A stretch of DNA of 64,000 nt, from assembly GCF_001559075.2 (NCBI RefSeq), contig NZ_CP014015.2, positions 1,054,001-1,118,000 of the forward strand, given 5' to 3'. Positions 51,146 through 59,526 of the stretch are shown here, piece after piece (the first letter of the stretch is position 1; each line of letters begins with the position of its first letter). Below the pieces are notes generated by a model. That model was not told the origin of the DNA. It ran no database searches and was given only the letters and a program-made list of their open reading frames with translations. Made by a program: the position numbers and the translations under genes. This DNA comes from Citrobacter amalonaticus (lineage in GTDB: Bacteria > Pseudomonadota > Gammaproteobacteria > Enterobacterales > Enterobacteriaceae).

Positions 51146-51961
51146 GTGACCCACACCCGAGATATTCCACAATCGTTCTGGCGCGATGAACGGCTTGCGT
51201 GGCTGGAGCTGCGCAGCACCTGGCGCAGTCATCAGGCCTATAAGCGCCATCACCATGCGCAACTCTCTGTTGGGGCCATTCTGGAAGGTGAAACCTGCTG
51301 TGTCAGCGGTGGCAAAGAATACCGTCTGCAGGTGGGCGACCTGATAGTGATCCCGCCACGGGTACCGCACAGCTGTAACCCGGTCGATGGGCAGTATCGC
51401 AGCTACCATATGCTCTACCTGGACGCGGACTGGTGTCTTGCTCAGTTGCCCGAACAGACAATCCCTGCACCGTTTTTCGCCCCGGAACCGGTGATCCGCG
51501 ATCCACAACGCTTTCAGCACTTTCTCGACCTTGTGGCGTTGATGGAGAAACGGCAAACCGCACCGATTATCGATGCCGTCCGCCTCCTGCTGCGCGCACT
51601 CCCTTTGCAGTCAGGAAATCCGCCGCGTCCGCGTGCGACCAGTCAGTCTCTGAAAGCGCGACTGCAAAGCAATTTGCTTTCTCCACCGTCGCTTGATGAT
51701 GTCGCGCAAGAGTTCGGCATGCGCAAAGAGACGCTGATCCGTACCTTTAAGCAGGACACCGGTCTGACGCCGGGCAGCTATCTGAACATCGCGCGGATCG
51801 ATTTTGCCAGGACGCGACTGCGCGCCGGCGACGATATCGCCGACGTCGGCTATCAGAGTGGTTTTGCCGACCAGAGTCATTTCCACCGCACCTTTGTCAG
51901 CTATACCGCCGCCACGCCGCGCCAGTATGCGCGGGGACGATCAATATCAGACAATAATTAG
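51146..51961 (+). CDS. AraC-family transcriptional regulator
   Basis: The 271-residue protein has an N-terminal cupin domain (KRHHHAQLSVGAILEGET...GDLIVIPPRVPHSCNP) and a C-terminal double HTH (SLDDVAQEFGMRKETLIRTFKQDTGLTP and IADVGYQSGFADQSHFHRTF). The start is a GTG eight bases after GGAGG; a TTG six codons upstream lies inside the ribosome site and is less likely. It is followed after 48 bases by a LysE-family exporter that it probably controls, a common pairing in enterobacteria. Confidence 0.9.
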   Translation: MTHTRDIPQSFWRDERLAWLELRSTWRSHQAYKRHHHAQLSVGAILEGETCCVSGGKEYRLQVGDLIVIPPRVPHSCNPVDGQYRSYHMLYLDADWCLAQLPEQTIPAPFFAPEPVIRDPQRFQHFLDLVALMEKRQTAPIIDAVRLLLRALPLQSGNPPRPRATSQSLKARLQSNLLSPPSLDDVAQEFGMRKETLIRTFKQDTGLTPGSYLNIARIDFARTRLRAGDDIADVGYQSGFADQSHFHRTFVSYTAATPRQYARGRSISDNN

Positions 51962-52009
51962 CGTTTCACCGGGCGTAGCGTGAACTCAGGTTTGCACACT
52001 GAGGTCACT

Positions 52010-52651
52010 ATGGAACCGTTGTCTGTACTCTTTCCCCCTGCATTTCCCGCCCTGGCGCTGGCGCACTTTGTGGCGCTGCTCAGCCCCGGACCGGATTTCT
52101 TTTTACTGGTGGGCTACGCCGTTCGCTATCGACTGCGCGGTAGCGTCGGGCTGTGCCTGGGGATCGCCGCCGGTAACGGGATCTATATCCTGCTGGCGAT
52201 TGCTGGCTGGGGGATCCTCCGTCAGCATCCTCTGCTCTTCACGTTGATCGCACTGTTGGGCGCACTTTATTTACTGTGGATCGGCAGCCTGCTGCTACGC
52301 AGTCGTCCGCAAACACTGACGGGTGCAGATGCCCAGTCCACGTGTCCGGGATTGGGCAGACAGGTGCTGCTGGGACTGGGTTCGTCACTACTCAACCCGA
52401 AAAACGCCCTGTTCTATCTGGCGCTGATGACCGCCCTGCTTGGCCCGTCAGTGACGCTGGTGCAACAGGCCGTCAGCGGCATCTGGATGACCAGCGTCGT
52501 GCTGTGCTGGGATCTGTTGATTGTCATGGGGATTGGCCTGCCGTTTATCCAGCGACGGCTCAGCCATGGGATCGTGTGGATCGAACGCATTGCCGGGGGC
52601 GTGTTGATCGCCTTTGGTTGTGGGATCGTCTGGCGCTTTCTCTTCCCGTAG
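52010..52651 (+). CDS. LysE/RhtB-family amino-acid exporter
   Basis: The 213-residue protein has six predicted helices and the family signature LSPGPDFFLLVGYAVRYRLRGSVGLCLGIAAGNG (about residues 22-55), with GLGSSLLNPKNALFYLAL in the middle. It should export an amino acid or derivative; the substrate is not known. The ATG follows GAGGTCACT. It lies 48 bases after the AraC-type regulator, which may activate it. Confidence 0.9.
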   Translation: MEPLSVLFPPAFPALALAHFVALLSPGPDFFLLVGYAVRYRLRGSVGLCLGIAAGNGIYILLAIAGWGILRQHPLLFTLIALLGALYLLWIGSLLLRSRPQTLTGADAQSTCPGLGRQVLLGLGSSLLNPKNALFYLALMTALLGPSVTLVQQAVSGIWMTSVVLCWDLLIVMGIGLPFIQRRLSHGIVWIERIAGGVLIAFGCGIVWRFLFP

Positions 52652-52967
52652 TCTATTGATGCCCTGAATGAATTCAGCTCATTCTATTGACTAACATCAA
52701 ATTATAATGACACTTAAGGTGTATATTTTCCGTTCAACTTACTTTTCCCGAGGTGTGATGTGCTGATAACCATCTGTAATCGCTACACATTCTGACAAGA
52801 TTCAGAATGTGTTCCCCTGTCTGTGATTCCCACAGGCAGTGCTTTTGATTACATGAAATTCAGTACATCCGCAGTCTGCTGTTCTCTATTTTCTGCCTGA
52901 TGTCCCTGTGACAGTATTGAATTTCGTTGTTCCCGTTAAGGGGTTCTCCACATGGAGTTCGTTTTGT
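52652..52967. other. Intergenic region upstream of mdtM
   Basis: No gene is seen in these 316 bases. They contain an AT-rich part (52680-52740) suited to a promoter, an 11-bp perfect inverted repeat (52785-52812) and a second short dyad CTGTGATTCCCACAG about 10 bases later. Together these suggest a structured leader or operator region. Confidence 0.6.
52785..52812. promoter_or_regulatory. Inverted repeat in the mdtM upstream region
   Basis: ACACATTCTGA and TCAGAATGTGT are perfect 11-bp arms around a six-base loop CAAGAT, about 155 bases before mdtM. It could be an operator for an unlinked regulator or an RNA hairpin in the leader; no T tract follows. Confidence 0.55.
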
Positions 52968-54209
52968 ATGCAATGGATTATTGAGTTTTTCAAGCGGCAC
53001 GCCATGACGCTGTTCTTTCCAATGGCGCTGATTCTGTACGATTTTGCCGCCTATCTGTCGACGGACCTGATTCAGCCGGGCATCATCAACGTCGTGCGGG
53101 AGTTTGATGCCGATGTCAGTCTGGCGCCGGCGGCGGTCAGTCTCTATCTCGCGGGAGGAATGGCGCTGCAATGGCTGCTGGGGCCGCTTTCCGACCGGAT
53201 CGGTCGTCGTCCGGTACTGGTCACGGGGGCGCTCATTTTTTCCCTCGCCTGTACCGCCACGCTGTTCACTACCTCAATGACACAGTTTCTGGTCGCGCGC
53301 GTGGTGCAGGGCACCAGCATCTGCTTTATCGCGACGGTCGGCTACGTCACGGTGCAGGAGGCGTTCGGACAAACGAAAGCCATCAAGCTGATGGCGATCA
53401 TCACCTCTATCGTGCTGGTGGCGCCGATCATCGGCCCGCTTTCCGGCGCGGCGCTGATGCACTTCGTCCACTGGAAGGTGCTGTTTGCCATTATTGCGGT
53501 GATGGGGTTTATCGCCTTTATGGGCCTGTTGCTGGCGATGCCGGAAACGGTCCAGCGCGGCGCGGTGCCGTTTAGTGCGATCAGCGTCGTACGCGATTTC
53601 CGCGATGTCTTTCGCAACCGCGTGTTCCTCTTTGGCGTCGCCACGATCTCGCTGAGTTACATCCCAATGATGAGCTGGGTCGCCGTTTCTCCGGTGATCC
53701 TGATCGACGCGGGTGGCATGACGTCCTCACAGTTCGCCTGGGTGCAGGTTCCGGTGTTCGGTGCGGTCATCGTCGCCAACATGGTCGTTGCACGTTTTGT
53801 GAAAGATCCGACCGACCCGCGCTTCATCTGGCGTGCGGTGCCCATTCAGCTCAGCGGCCTGTTTGTCCTGATCGCCGGGAACCTTTTCTGGCCTCACGTG
53901 TGGCTGTGGTCGGTTCTGGGCACCAGCCTGTATGCGTTTGGTATCGGGCTTATCTTCCCGACGCTGTTCCGCTTCACGCTGTTTACCAACAACCTGCCGA
54001 AAGGAACCGTGTCGGCCTCGCTGAACATGGTCATCCTGGCGGTGATGGCCGTTTCCGTCGAAATCGGTCGCGGGTTGTGGTTTAACGGCGGCCGGATCCC
54101 GTTTCACCTGCTGGCGGTTATTGCGGGAGTGGCGGTGGTATTCACGTTGAAAGGGTTGTTAACGCGGGTACGTCAGTATCATGCAACGGAACTGGCAACA
54201 GAGAAATAA
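52968..54209 (+). CDS. mdtM: Multidrug/bile-salt MFS antiporter MdtM
   Basis: MdtM is a 12-helix DHA1 drug/H+ antiporter; E. coli MdtM exports chloramphenicol, ethidium and bile salts and aids alkaline tolerance. The 413-residue product shows the MFS motif A loop GPLSDRIGRRPVL (about residues 66-78) and the motif C region APIIGPLSGAAL, and aligns with E. coli MdtM from FFKRHAMTLFFPMALILYDF on. The chosen ATG (MQWIIEFF) is 10 bases after GGAG; an upstream GTG at 52908 would add 20 residues without family support. A strong terminator follows. Confidence 0.93.
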   Translation: MQWIIEFFKRHAMTLFFPMALILYDFAAYLSTDLIQPGIINVVREFDADVSLAPAAVSLYLAGGMALQWLLGPLSDRIGRRPVLVTGALIFSLACTATLFTTSMTQFLVARVVQGTSICFIATVGYVTVQEAFGQTKAIKLMAIITSIVLVAPIIGPLSGAALMHFVHWKVLFAIIAVMGFIAFMGLLLAMPETVQRGAVPFSAISVVRDFRDVFRNRVFLFGVATISLSYIPMMSWVAVSPVILIDAGGMTSSQFAWVQVPVFGAVIVANMVVARFVKDPTDPRFIWRAVPIQLSGLFVLIAGNLFWPHVWLWSVLGTSLYAFGIGLIFPTLFRFTLFTNNLPKGTVSASLNMVILAVMAVSVEIGRGLWFNGGRIPFHLLAVIAGVAVVFTLKGLLTRVRQYHATELATEK

Positions 54210-54213
54210 AATC

Positions 54214-54242
54214 AGGCCCCGTCATGCGGGGCCGTTTTTTTT
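54214..54242 (+). terminator. Rho-independent terminator of mdtM
   Basis: GGCCCC-GTCATGC-GGGGCC is followed by G and eight T. The T tract reaches the stop codon of the convergent lyase gene. Confidence 0.93.
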
Positions 54243-55431
54243 AAGCAATGCGGGCAAATCCGGCTTCAAGGTCGGCAATCAAATCACCGATATCTTCCAG
54301 GCCGATATGCACCCTCACCAGCGTCCCGCTGAAATCAACATCCCCGGCCGGGCGAATGCTGTTCAACTCTTCCGGTTGGTTCGCCAGAATCAGCGACTCA
54401 AACCCGCCCCAAGAGTAAGCCATGTGGAACAGCGAGAAGTTATCGAGGAAGTTCGCTAACTGCTCATCCGTCAGTCGCTTTTTCAGCACAAACGAGAACA
54501 AACCAGAACTGCCGCTGAAATCACGCGTGAAGTATTCATGGCCCGGACACTCCGGTAGCGCCGGATGGTTCACCCGCGCCACCTCCGCGCGTGCCGACAG
54601 CCAACGGGCAATCTGAATGCTGCTCTCCTGATGCTGCTTCAGACGCACCAACAGCGTACGCAGACCGCGACTGCCGTTATACGCGGTATCGGCGTCCAGC
54701 GTTTGCCCCATCAGATACGAGTTTTCACGCAACTGATCCCAGCAACGGGCGTTGGATACCGCCGTTCCCAGCATGCCGTCAGAGTGACCAATCGTGTATT
54801 TGGTGCCGGCCTGAATTGAGATATCCACTCCGTAGTCCAGCGCCTTAAACAACACGCCCGCCGCCCAGGTATTGTCGATCATAATGACGATCTCCGGGTT
54901 CACCGCGCGGATCGCCTTCACCATTCCCGGCACATCCTGCACTTCCATGGTGATCGAACTCGGTGATTCAAGAAACACCACTTTGGTTTCCGGGCGGATC
55001 AGATCGACAATTCCGGCACCGATCATCGGATCGTAGTACGTCGTTTCGACGTTGAATTTACTCAGGATCTTATTGCAGAAATCCTGTGTTGGTTCATACG
55101 CCGCTCCGGTCATCAGCAGATGATCGCCGCCCTGCACAAACGCGAGGATCGCGTTCGTCACCGCCGCCGCACCGCACGGATAGAGCGCGCAGCCGACACC
55201 GCCTTCCAGTTCACTCATCGCCTTCTGGAACGCGAAGTGGGTATAAGTGCCGCGACGACCGTAAAACAGCTCGCCGTTTGCGCGATTGGCGGTGGCGAAT
55301 TTTTTGTCCTTCACGGTATCAAACACCAGCGAAGAGGCGCGCTGGATAACCGGGTTTACCGCGCCCTGGGTATAGCGTTTATCGCGTCCGGCGATGATCA
55401 ACTGGGTTTCGAGTTTCACTGAATCTTTCAT
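54241..55431 (-). CDS. Cystathionine beta-lyase-like PLP enzyme (MetC family)
   Basis: The 396-residue Cys/Met-metabolism PLP enzyme is close to MetC. It has YGRRGTYTHFAF (phosphate-binding Tyr/Arg) near residue 57, IDNTWAAG (Asp186, binds the PLP ring) and the Schiff-base lysine Lys211 in AGTKYTIGHSDGML. It probably cleaves C-S bonds of cystathionine, cystine or cysteine. It is not canonical metC, which has another chromosomal place in E. coli. It follows a DAACS symporter gene by 26 bases, with a LysR regulator divergent, suggesting uptake and degradation of a sulfur amino acid. Confidence 0.88.
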   Translation of the reverse strand: MKDSVKLETQLIIAGRDKRYTQGAVNPVIQRASSLVFDTVKDKKFATANRANGELFYGRRGTYTHFAFQKAMSELEGGVGCALYPCGAAAVTNAILAFVQGGDHLLMTGAAYEPTQDFCNKILSKFNVETTYYDPMIGAGIVDLIRPETKVVFLESPSSITMEVQDVPGMVKAIRAVNPEIVIMIDNTWAAGVLFKALDYGVDISIQAGTKYTIGHSDGMLGTAVSNARCWDQLRENSYLMGQTLDADTAYNGSRGLRTLLVRLKQHQESSIQIARWLSARAEVARVNHPALPECPGHEYFTRDFSGSSGLFSFVLKKRLTDEQLANFLDNFSLFHMAYSWGGFESLILANQPEELNSIRPAGDVDFSGTLVRVHIGLEDIGDLIADLEAGFARIA

Positions 55432-55457
55432 AACCTTTCTTATCCTTAATCCGTGCG

Positions 55458-56696
55458 TTAAACCTCGGCGACCGTAGCCGTCGCATTCATCTCTGCATTC
55501 ACCGACTTTTTCCCGGAGAAGCGTTCTACAATTTGTGCCGCATTCAAATCATGAATCACGTTAATCAGCGTCGCCGGGGCATCGGTAATTGTGCCCAGCA
55601 CCACTAACATCGGAATGGTTTCCATCGGCAGTCCCAGCGTAGTGACGATAAAGATCTCCCCGAGGAACGCTCCGCCTGGTACCCCGCCAACGATAATCGC
55701 GGAAAGCACGGCGATCAGCATGGTCAGGAAGAAGGTTTCCGTGGTGAATGGGATCCCCAACACTGAGTAAATAAAGACGATCTTCAGCGCCGCGATCATC
55801 GCCACGCCGCCTTTGTTCAGGTTGACCAGCAGTGGGATCGAGACATCCACAATTTCCGGGTTAATCCCCATCGCTTTGCCCGCGCGCAGCGTCACCGGCA
55901 GCGTTCCCAGCGAAGAGCAGGTGCCCAGCGCCGTGACAGAAGGCTCAATGGCATGGCGCCAGAAGGCCTTCACGGCCGGTACGCCGCCGCCAATGTAAGA
56001 GTAAAGAATAGAACCGAAAATGTAGTAAGCCAGCGTGGCAACCATGAACAGACCAATTGCCCGGGCAAAGGTGAGCAGCAGTCCGGAATCCTGGCTGGCC
56101 ATCGTCGCCGCAAAGTAACAGCCGAGCCCCAGCGGCGCGACCTTCATGATGATCGACACGATCTTCATAATGACGGTGTTGGCATCTTCCAGCAGCGAAG
56201 CAATGCGTTTACCCGCCTGTTCTGACTGCCCAATCGCGATCCCGGCAATGATCGCCATCACGATCAACGCAAGGATATTCGACTTAGAAAACAGACCAAT
56301 AAAGTCATTGGTGGTGATCATGCTGACAAAATCCATCTTGCCGCTGCCCGCCTGTACGGACTGCGAGAGATCGATAGTGACCCCCTGCGCCGGGTTGTAC
56401 CACAGGGCTAACGCCACAATCCCGGCTGCCGGAATAAACGCCATCGCGATGGAAACGATAAAGATAATCGCCATAATCCGTCCTAAGCGTTTCAGGTCGG
56501 TCATACTGGCGATGGAGGACATTACGCTGATTCCCACCAGCGGAACGATAATCATAAATAACAGGTTCAGGAAAATCTGACCTATCGGCTGGAGTTTACT
56601 GGCAAACGCGGGGGCTAAAATCCCTAATAAACCACCTGCCACCAGAGCAAGTAATAAAATAATTGACGATTTGTAGGGTTCGAGTCGTGTCCACAT
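55458..56696 (-). CDS. Dicarboxylate/amino acid:cation symporter (DAACS family)
   Basis: The 412-residue membrane protein belongs to the GltP/DctA/SstT/TcyP family. It has the helical-hairpin serine-rich motif GTCSSLGTLPVTL (about residues 256-268), NKGGVAM (NMDGT-equivalent, 292-298) and VPGGAFLGE near 340. NKGGV in place of NMDGT points away from the dicarboxylate carriers and towards an amino-acid or cystine-type substrate, but this is inference. It is the first gene of the lyase operon, with divergent lysR. Confidence 0.85.
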   Translation of the reverse strand: MWTRLEPYKSSIILLLALVAGGLLGILAPAFASKLQPIGQIFLNLLFMIIVPLVGISVMSSIASMTDLKRLGRIMAIIFIVSIAMAFIPAAGIVALALWYNPAQGVTIDLSQSVQAGSGKMDFVSMITTNDFIGLFSKSNILALIVMAIIAGIAIGQSEQAGKRIASLLEDANTVIMKIVSIIMKVAPLGLGCYFAATMASQDSGLLLTFARAIGLFMVATLAYYIFGSILYSYIGGGVPAVKAFWRHAIEPSVTALGTCSSLGTLPVTLRAGKAMGINPEIVDVSIPLLVNLNKGGVAMIAALKIVFIYSVLGIPFTTETFFLTMLIAVLSAIIVGGVPGGAFLGEIFIVTTLGLPMETIPMLVVLGTITDAPATLINVIHDLNAAQIVERFSGKKSVNAEMNATATVAEV

Positions 56697-56845
56697 AATC
56701 GGTACCTTTTATAAGAATGGAATTAAATGAGAGTAAATTCACAATTTGGCGACGTTCTGTATTTGCCTCCTTACTATTTGTGACGCAACTCACTTAAGCT
56801 GTTATTTTTTCATTTTGTGCGTAGGTCGTTTCCTGTGATTCAATA

Positions 56846-56872
56846 GTTACATGTTTCAAAACCCAATGTAAC
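56846..56872. promoter_or_regulatory. Dyad between symporter and LysR gene, LysR-type site
   Basis: GTTACAT and ATGTAAC are perfect 7-bp arms separated by 13 bases, with the T-N11-A character of LysR-type recognition sites. The dyad lies 48 bases upstream of the lysR start in the 224-bp divergent region. Confidence 0.6.
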
Positions 56873-56920
56873 GGCCTATTCGTACCGTTTTTGCAAATCA
56901 CTTGTGAGTAAAAGGAAACA

Positions 56921-57847
56921 ATGAGCACACCCATTTCTCTCAAGCATTTAGAATTTTTTGTCCGGATTGTGGACTGCGGAGGATTATCTGAAGCCGCGGT
57001 GCAACTTAACGTGTCGCCGTCCGCGGTCAGTAAAAGTCTGGCGGCAATGGAAGATACGCTGGGGACAACATTAATTAAGCGTACGACCCGCAGTATTACG
57101 CTGACCGACGCCGGGCAATATTTGTTTAACCGGGCCAATAAATTACTGAAAGAATTTGATGAAACGCTAAATACCACCTCTGGTTATTATCACAACCCGC
57201 AGGGTGAATTACGCATTACCTGTTCGATTGCTTTCGGCTATTCCCGACTGGTCAATCTGGTGGACAAATATCGCACCCAGTACCCGGATGTGAACCTGTA
57301 TATCGATCTCAACGATAACTTCGTCAATCTGAACGACACGGATTTCGATATCGCCCTGCGCATCTCCACCGCCCCGCCGCAAAACTATGCCATGCGTAAA
57401 CTGGTGCCGATCCGCTGGGCGTACTGCGCCTCTCCCGGGTATCTTGCGAAGAAAGGGATGCCGTTGCGTCGTACCGATCTGGTGGATCATGACTGTCTGG
57501 TTTACCCCGGTCTGACGCCGATTCTGAAAGTTGCCGACGAACAGGATCGCCTGCATCAACTGAAACTGAATATGCCGATCCAGGCCAACAGCAGCCTGGT
57601 ACTGCTGAAATCGGTGCTGGAAGATCAGGGCGTGGCCTATCTGCCGACCTACCTGATTGGCGATCATATCCAGAAAGAGGAGATCACCCCGTTGATGCTC
57701 GACGGCACGATCACCTGCGAAACGCACGCTCTTTACGCGCTCTATTTCCCCAGCAAATACAGCAATCCGAAGGTGCGTTCGTTTATTGATTTTTTGGTCG
57801 CGGAGTTAGGAACACTGCCAACGTGGGACAACTGGATCCCCGGCTGA
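56921..57847 (+). CDS. LysR-family transcriptional regulator
   Basis: The 308-residue protein has an N-terminal winged HTH (LKHLEFFVRIVDCGGLSEAAVQLNVSPSAVSKSLAAMEDTLG, about residues 7-48) and a periplasmic-binding-protein-like effector domain. It is divergent from the DAACS symporter and C-S lyase genes and is the natural candidate for their regulator. A dyad with LysR character lies in the shared upstream region. The effector is unknown. yjiN follows 50 bases later on the same strand. Confidence 0.93.
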   Translation: MSTPISLKHLEFFVRIVDCGGLSEAAVQLNVSPSAVSKSLAAMEDTLGTTLIKRTTRSITLTDAGQYLFNRANKLLKEFDETLNTTSGYYHNPQGELRITCSIAFGYSRLVNLVDKYRTQYPDVNLYIDLNDNFVNLNDTDFDIALRISTAPPQNYAMRKLVPIRWAYCASPGYLAKKGMPLRRTDLVDHDCLVYPGLTPILKVADEQDRLHQLKLNMPIQANSSLVLLKSVLEDQGVAYLPTYLIGDHIQKEEITPLMLDGTITCETHALYALYFPSKYSNPKVRSFIDFLVAELGTLPTWDNWIPG

Positions 57848-57897
57848 TCCCCGGTTGTTTTTGCACGATCCCCCCGTCTGGCTCTATCCTTAACCCT

Positions 57898-59181
57898 ATG
57901 AATAAAATCGCTGAACTCAAACGCGCCAAACTGCTGGCGCTTTCGTTACTGCTGATCGCTGCCACCACGTTCGTCATCACCCTCTTCCTGCCGCCCGGCT
58001 TTTGGGTCAGCGGGATCAAAGCCATTGCCGAGGCGGCGATGGTCGGTGCTCTGGCAGACTGGTTCGCGGTGGTGGCGCTGTTTCGCCGCGTCCCTCTCCC
58101 GTTCATTTCGCGGCACACGGCGATTATTCCCCGCAATAAGGATCGCATCGGCGAGAATCTGGGGCAGTTTGTGCAGGAGAAATTCCTCGACACCCAGTCT
58201 CTGGTCGCGCTGATCCGCCGTCATGAACCCGCACTGCTGATTGGTAACTGGTTCAGCCAGCCGGAAAACGCCCAACGGGTCGGACTGCATCTGTTACAGA
58301 TCATGAGTGGCTTTCTGGAACTGACCGACGATGCCCGTATCCAGCGCCTGCTAAAGCGCGCGGTGCATAAGGCGATTGATAAGGTCGACCTCTCCGGCAC
58401 CAGCGCCCTGATGCTGGAAAGTATGACCAAAAACGATCGCCATCAGGTACTGCTCGATACGCTGATCGCCCAGTTGATCGCGCTCCTCCAGCGCGACAGT
58501 TCGAGGACCTTTATCGCCCGGCAAATCGTCCACTGGCTGGAGACCGAGCATCCGCTGAAGGCTAAAATTCTGCCTACCGAATGGCTGGGCGAGCACAGCG
58601 CAGAGCTGGTCTCGGAGGCGGTGAACTCGCTGCTCGACGACATCAGCCACGATCGCGCGCATCAGATCCGCCACGCCTTCGATCGCGCCACCTTTACGCT
58701 CATCGACAAACTGAAAAACGATCCGGAGATGGCGAACCGGGCGGAAAGCATCAAGGATTACCTGAAAGAAGATGAGGCCTTTAACCGCTATCTCGGCGAG
58801 CTGTGGGCGGACTTACGTCAATGGCTGAAGCAGGATATCAACGCCGACGACTCCAGGGTAAAGCAGCGAATCGCCCATGCCGGACAGTGGTTTGGCGAAA
58901 CGCTGATCGCCGACGATGCGCTGCGCGCCTCGCTCAATGGCCATCTGGAGCAGGCCGCCCACCGGGTGGCACCGGAGTTTGCCGCCTTCCTGACCCGCCA
59001 CATCAGCGATACGGTGAAAAGCTGGGATGCCCGCGATATGTCGCGGCAGATTGAACTTAACATCGGGAAAGATTTGCAGTTTATCCGCGTCAACGGCACG
59101 CTGGTGGGCGGGACAATCGGGCTCGTGTTATATCTGTTGTCGCAAATCCCCTCACTGCTGCCCGCACTGTCCACTTTTTAA
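57898..59181 (+). CDS. yjiN: DUF445 membrane protein YjiN
   Basis: The 427-residue protein has an N-terminal membrane hairpin (about residues 14-70, LIAATTFVITLFLPPGFWVSGI and AEAAMVGALADWFAVVALFRR). A long helical cytoplasmic part and a C-terminal membrane segment (GTIGLVLYLLSQIPSLL) follow. It matches E. coli YjiN, a DUF445 protein of unknown function. The start MNKIAELKRA is chosen by homology; 25 codons upstream are open. The DUF2164 gene follows after nine bases. Confidence 0.9.
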   Translation: MNKIAELKRAKLLALSLLLIAATTFVITLFLPPGFWVSGIKAIAEAAMVGALADWFAVVALFRRVPLPFISRHTAIIPRNKDRIGENLGQFVQEKFLDTQSLVALIRRHEPALLIGNWFSQPENAQRVGLHLLQIMSGFLELTDDARIQRLLKRAVHKAIDKVDLSGTSALMLESMTKNDRHQVLLDTLIAQLIALLQRDSSRTFIARQIVHWLETEHPLKAKILPTEWLGEHSAELVSEAVNSLLDDISHDRAHQIRHAFDRATFTLIDKLKNDPEMANRAESIKDYLKEDEAFNRYLGELWADLRQWLKQDINADDSRVKQRIAHAGQWFGETLIADDALRASLNGHLEQAAHRVAPEFAAFLTRHISDTVKSWDARDMSRQIELNIGKDLQFIRVNGTLVGGTIGLVLYLLSQIPSLLPALSTF

Positions 59182-59190
59182 GGAGAAAAA

Positions 59191-59430
59191 ATGGCTGACA
59201 TTACCCTGTCCCCGGCGGAGCGCGACGGTCTGCGCGATGCGCTCAGAGACTACTGCCGCGATCATTTCGAACTGGAGCTGGAACAGTTCGACGCCGAGTT
59301 TTTTATTGATTTTATTAGCGAAAAACTGGGGCCTGCGTACTACAACGCGGGCATTGAGGAGGCGATTCGCACACATCTGGCCTGGAGCGAACGCATCCAG
59401 GAAGAGATGGATCTGAAGAAGATTTTATAA
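59191..59430 (+). CDS. DUF2164 small protein
   Basis: The 79-residue acidic, helical protein MADITLSPAERDGLRDALRD... has the DUF2164 core LELEQFDAEFFIDFISEKLGPAYYNAGIEEA. Function is unknown. An AAGGAG ribosome site precedes it and it lies nine bases after yjiN, so the two are likely cotranscribed. I do not recall a gene at this place in E. coli K-12. Confidence 0.85.
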   Translation: MADITLSPAERDGLRDALRDYCRDHFELELEQFDAEFFIDFISEKLGPAYYNAGIEEAIRTHLAWSERIQEEMDLKKIL

Positions 59431-59476
59431 TACCTTACCTGGCGGGAGATCAATAAATCCATAACATTGACATGGT

Positions 59477-59482
59477 TATAAT
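59477..59482 (+). promoter_or_regulatory. Probable -10 element upstream of yjiM
   Basis: A consensus TATAAT lies 45 bases upstream of yjiM, after the DUF2164 stop, so the yjiM-yjiL unit probably has its own promoter. No good -35 at 17 bases is obvious, which suggests an activator. Only an ATCAA half of an FNR-type site is seen nearby. Confidence 0.45.
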
Positions 59483-59526
59483 GCGAACACTTTTAACATC
59501 TCCCGTGTCACGGGGAAGGAAAATCC

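Noticed and set aside
52908..52967. Extended N-terminus of MdtM from an upstream GTG
   Set aside because: The extra 20 residues do not match the family and the GTG lacks a good ribosome site. The ATG at 52968 aligns better.
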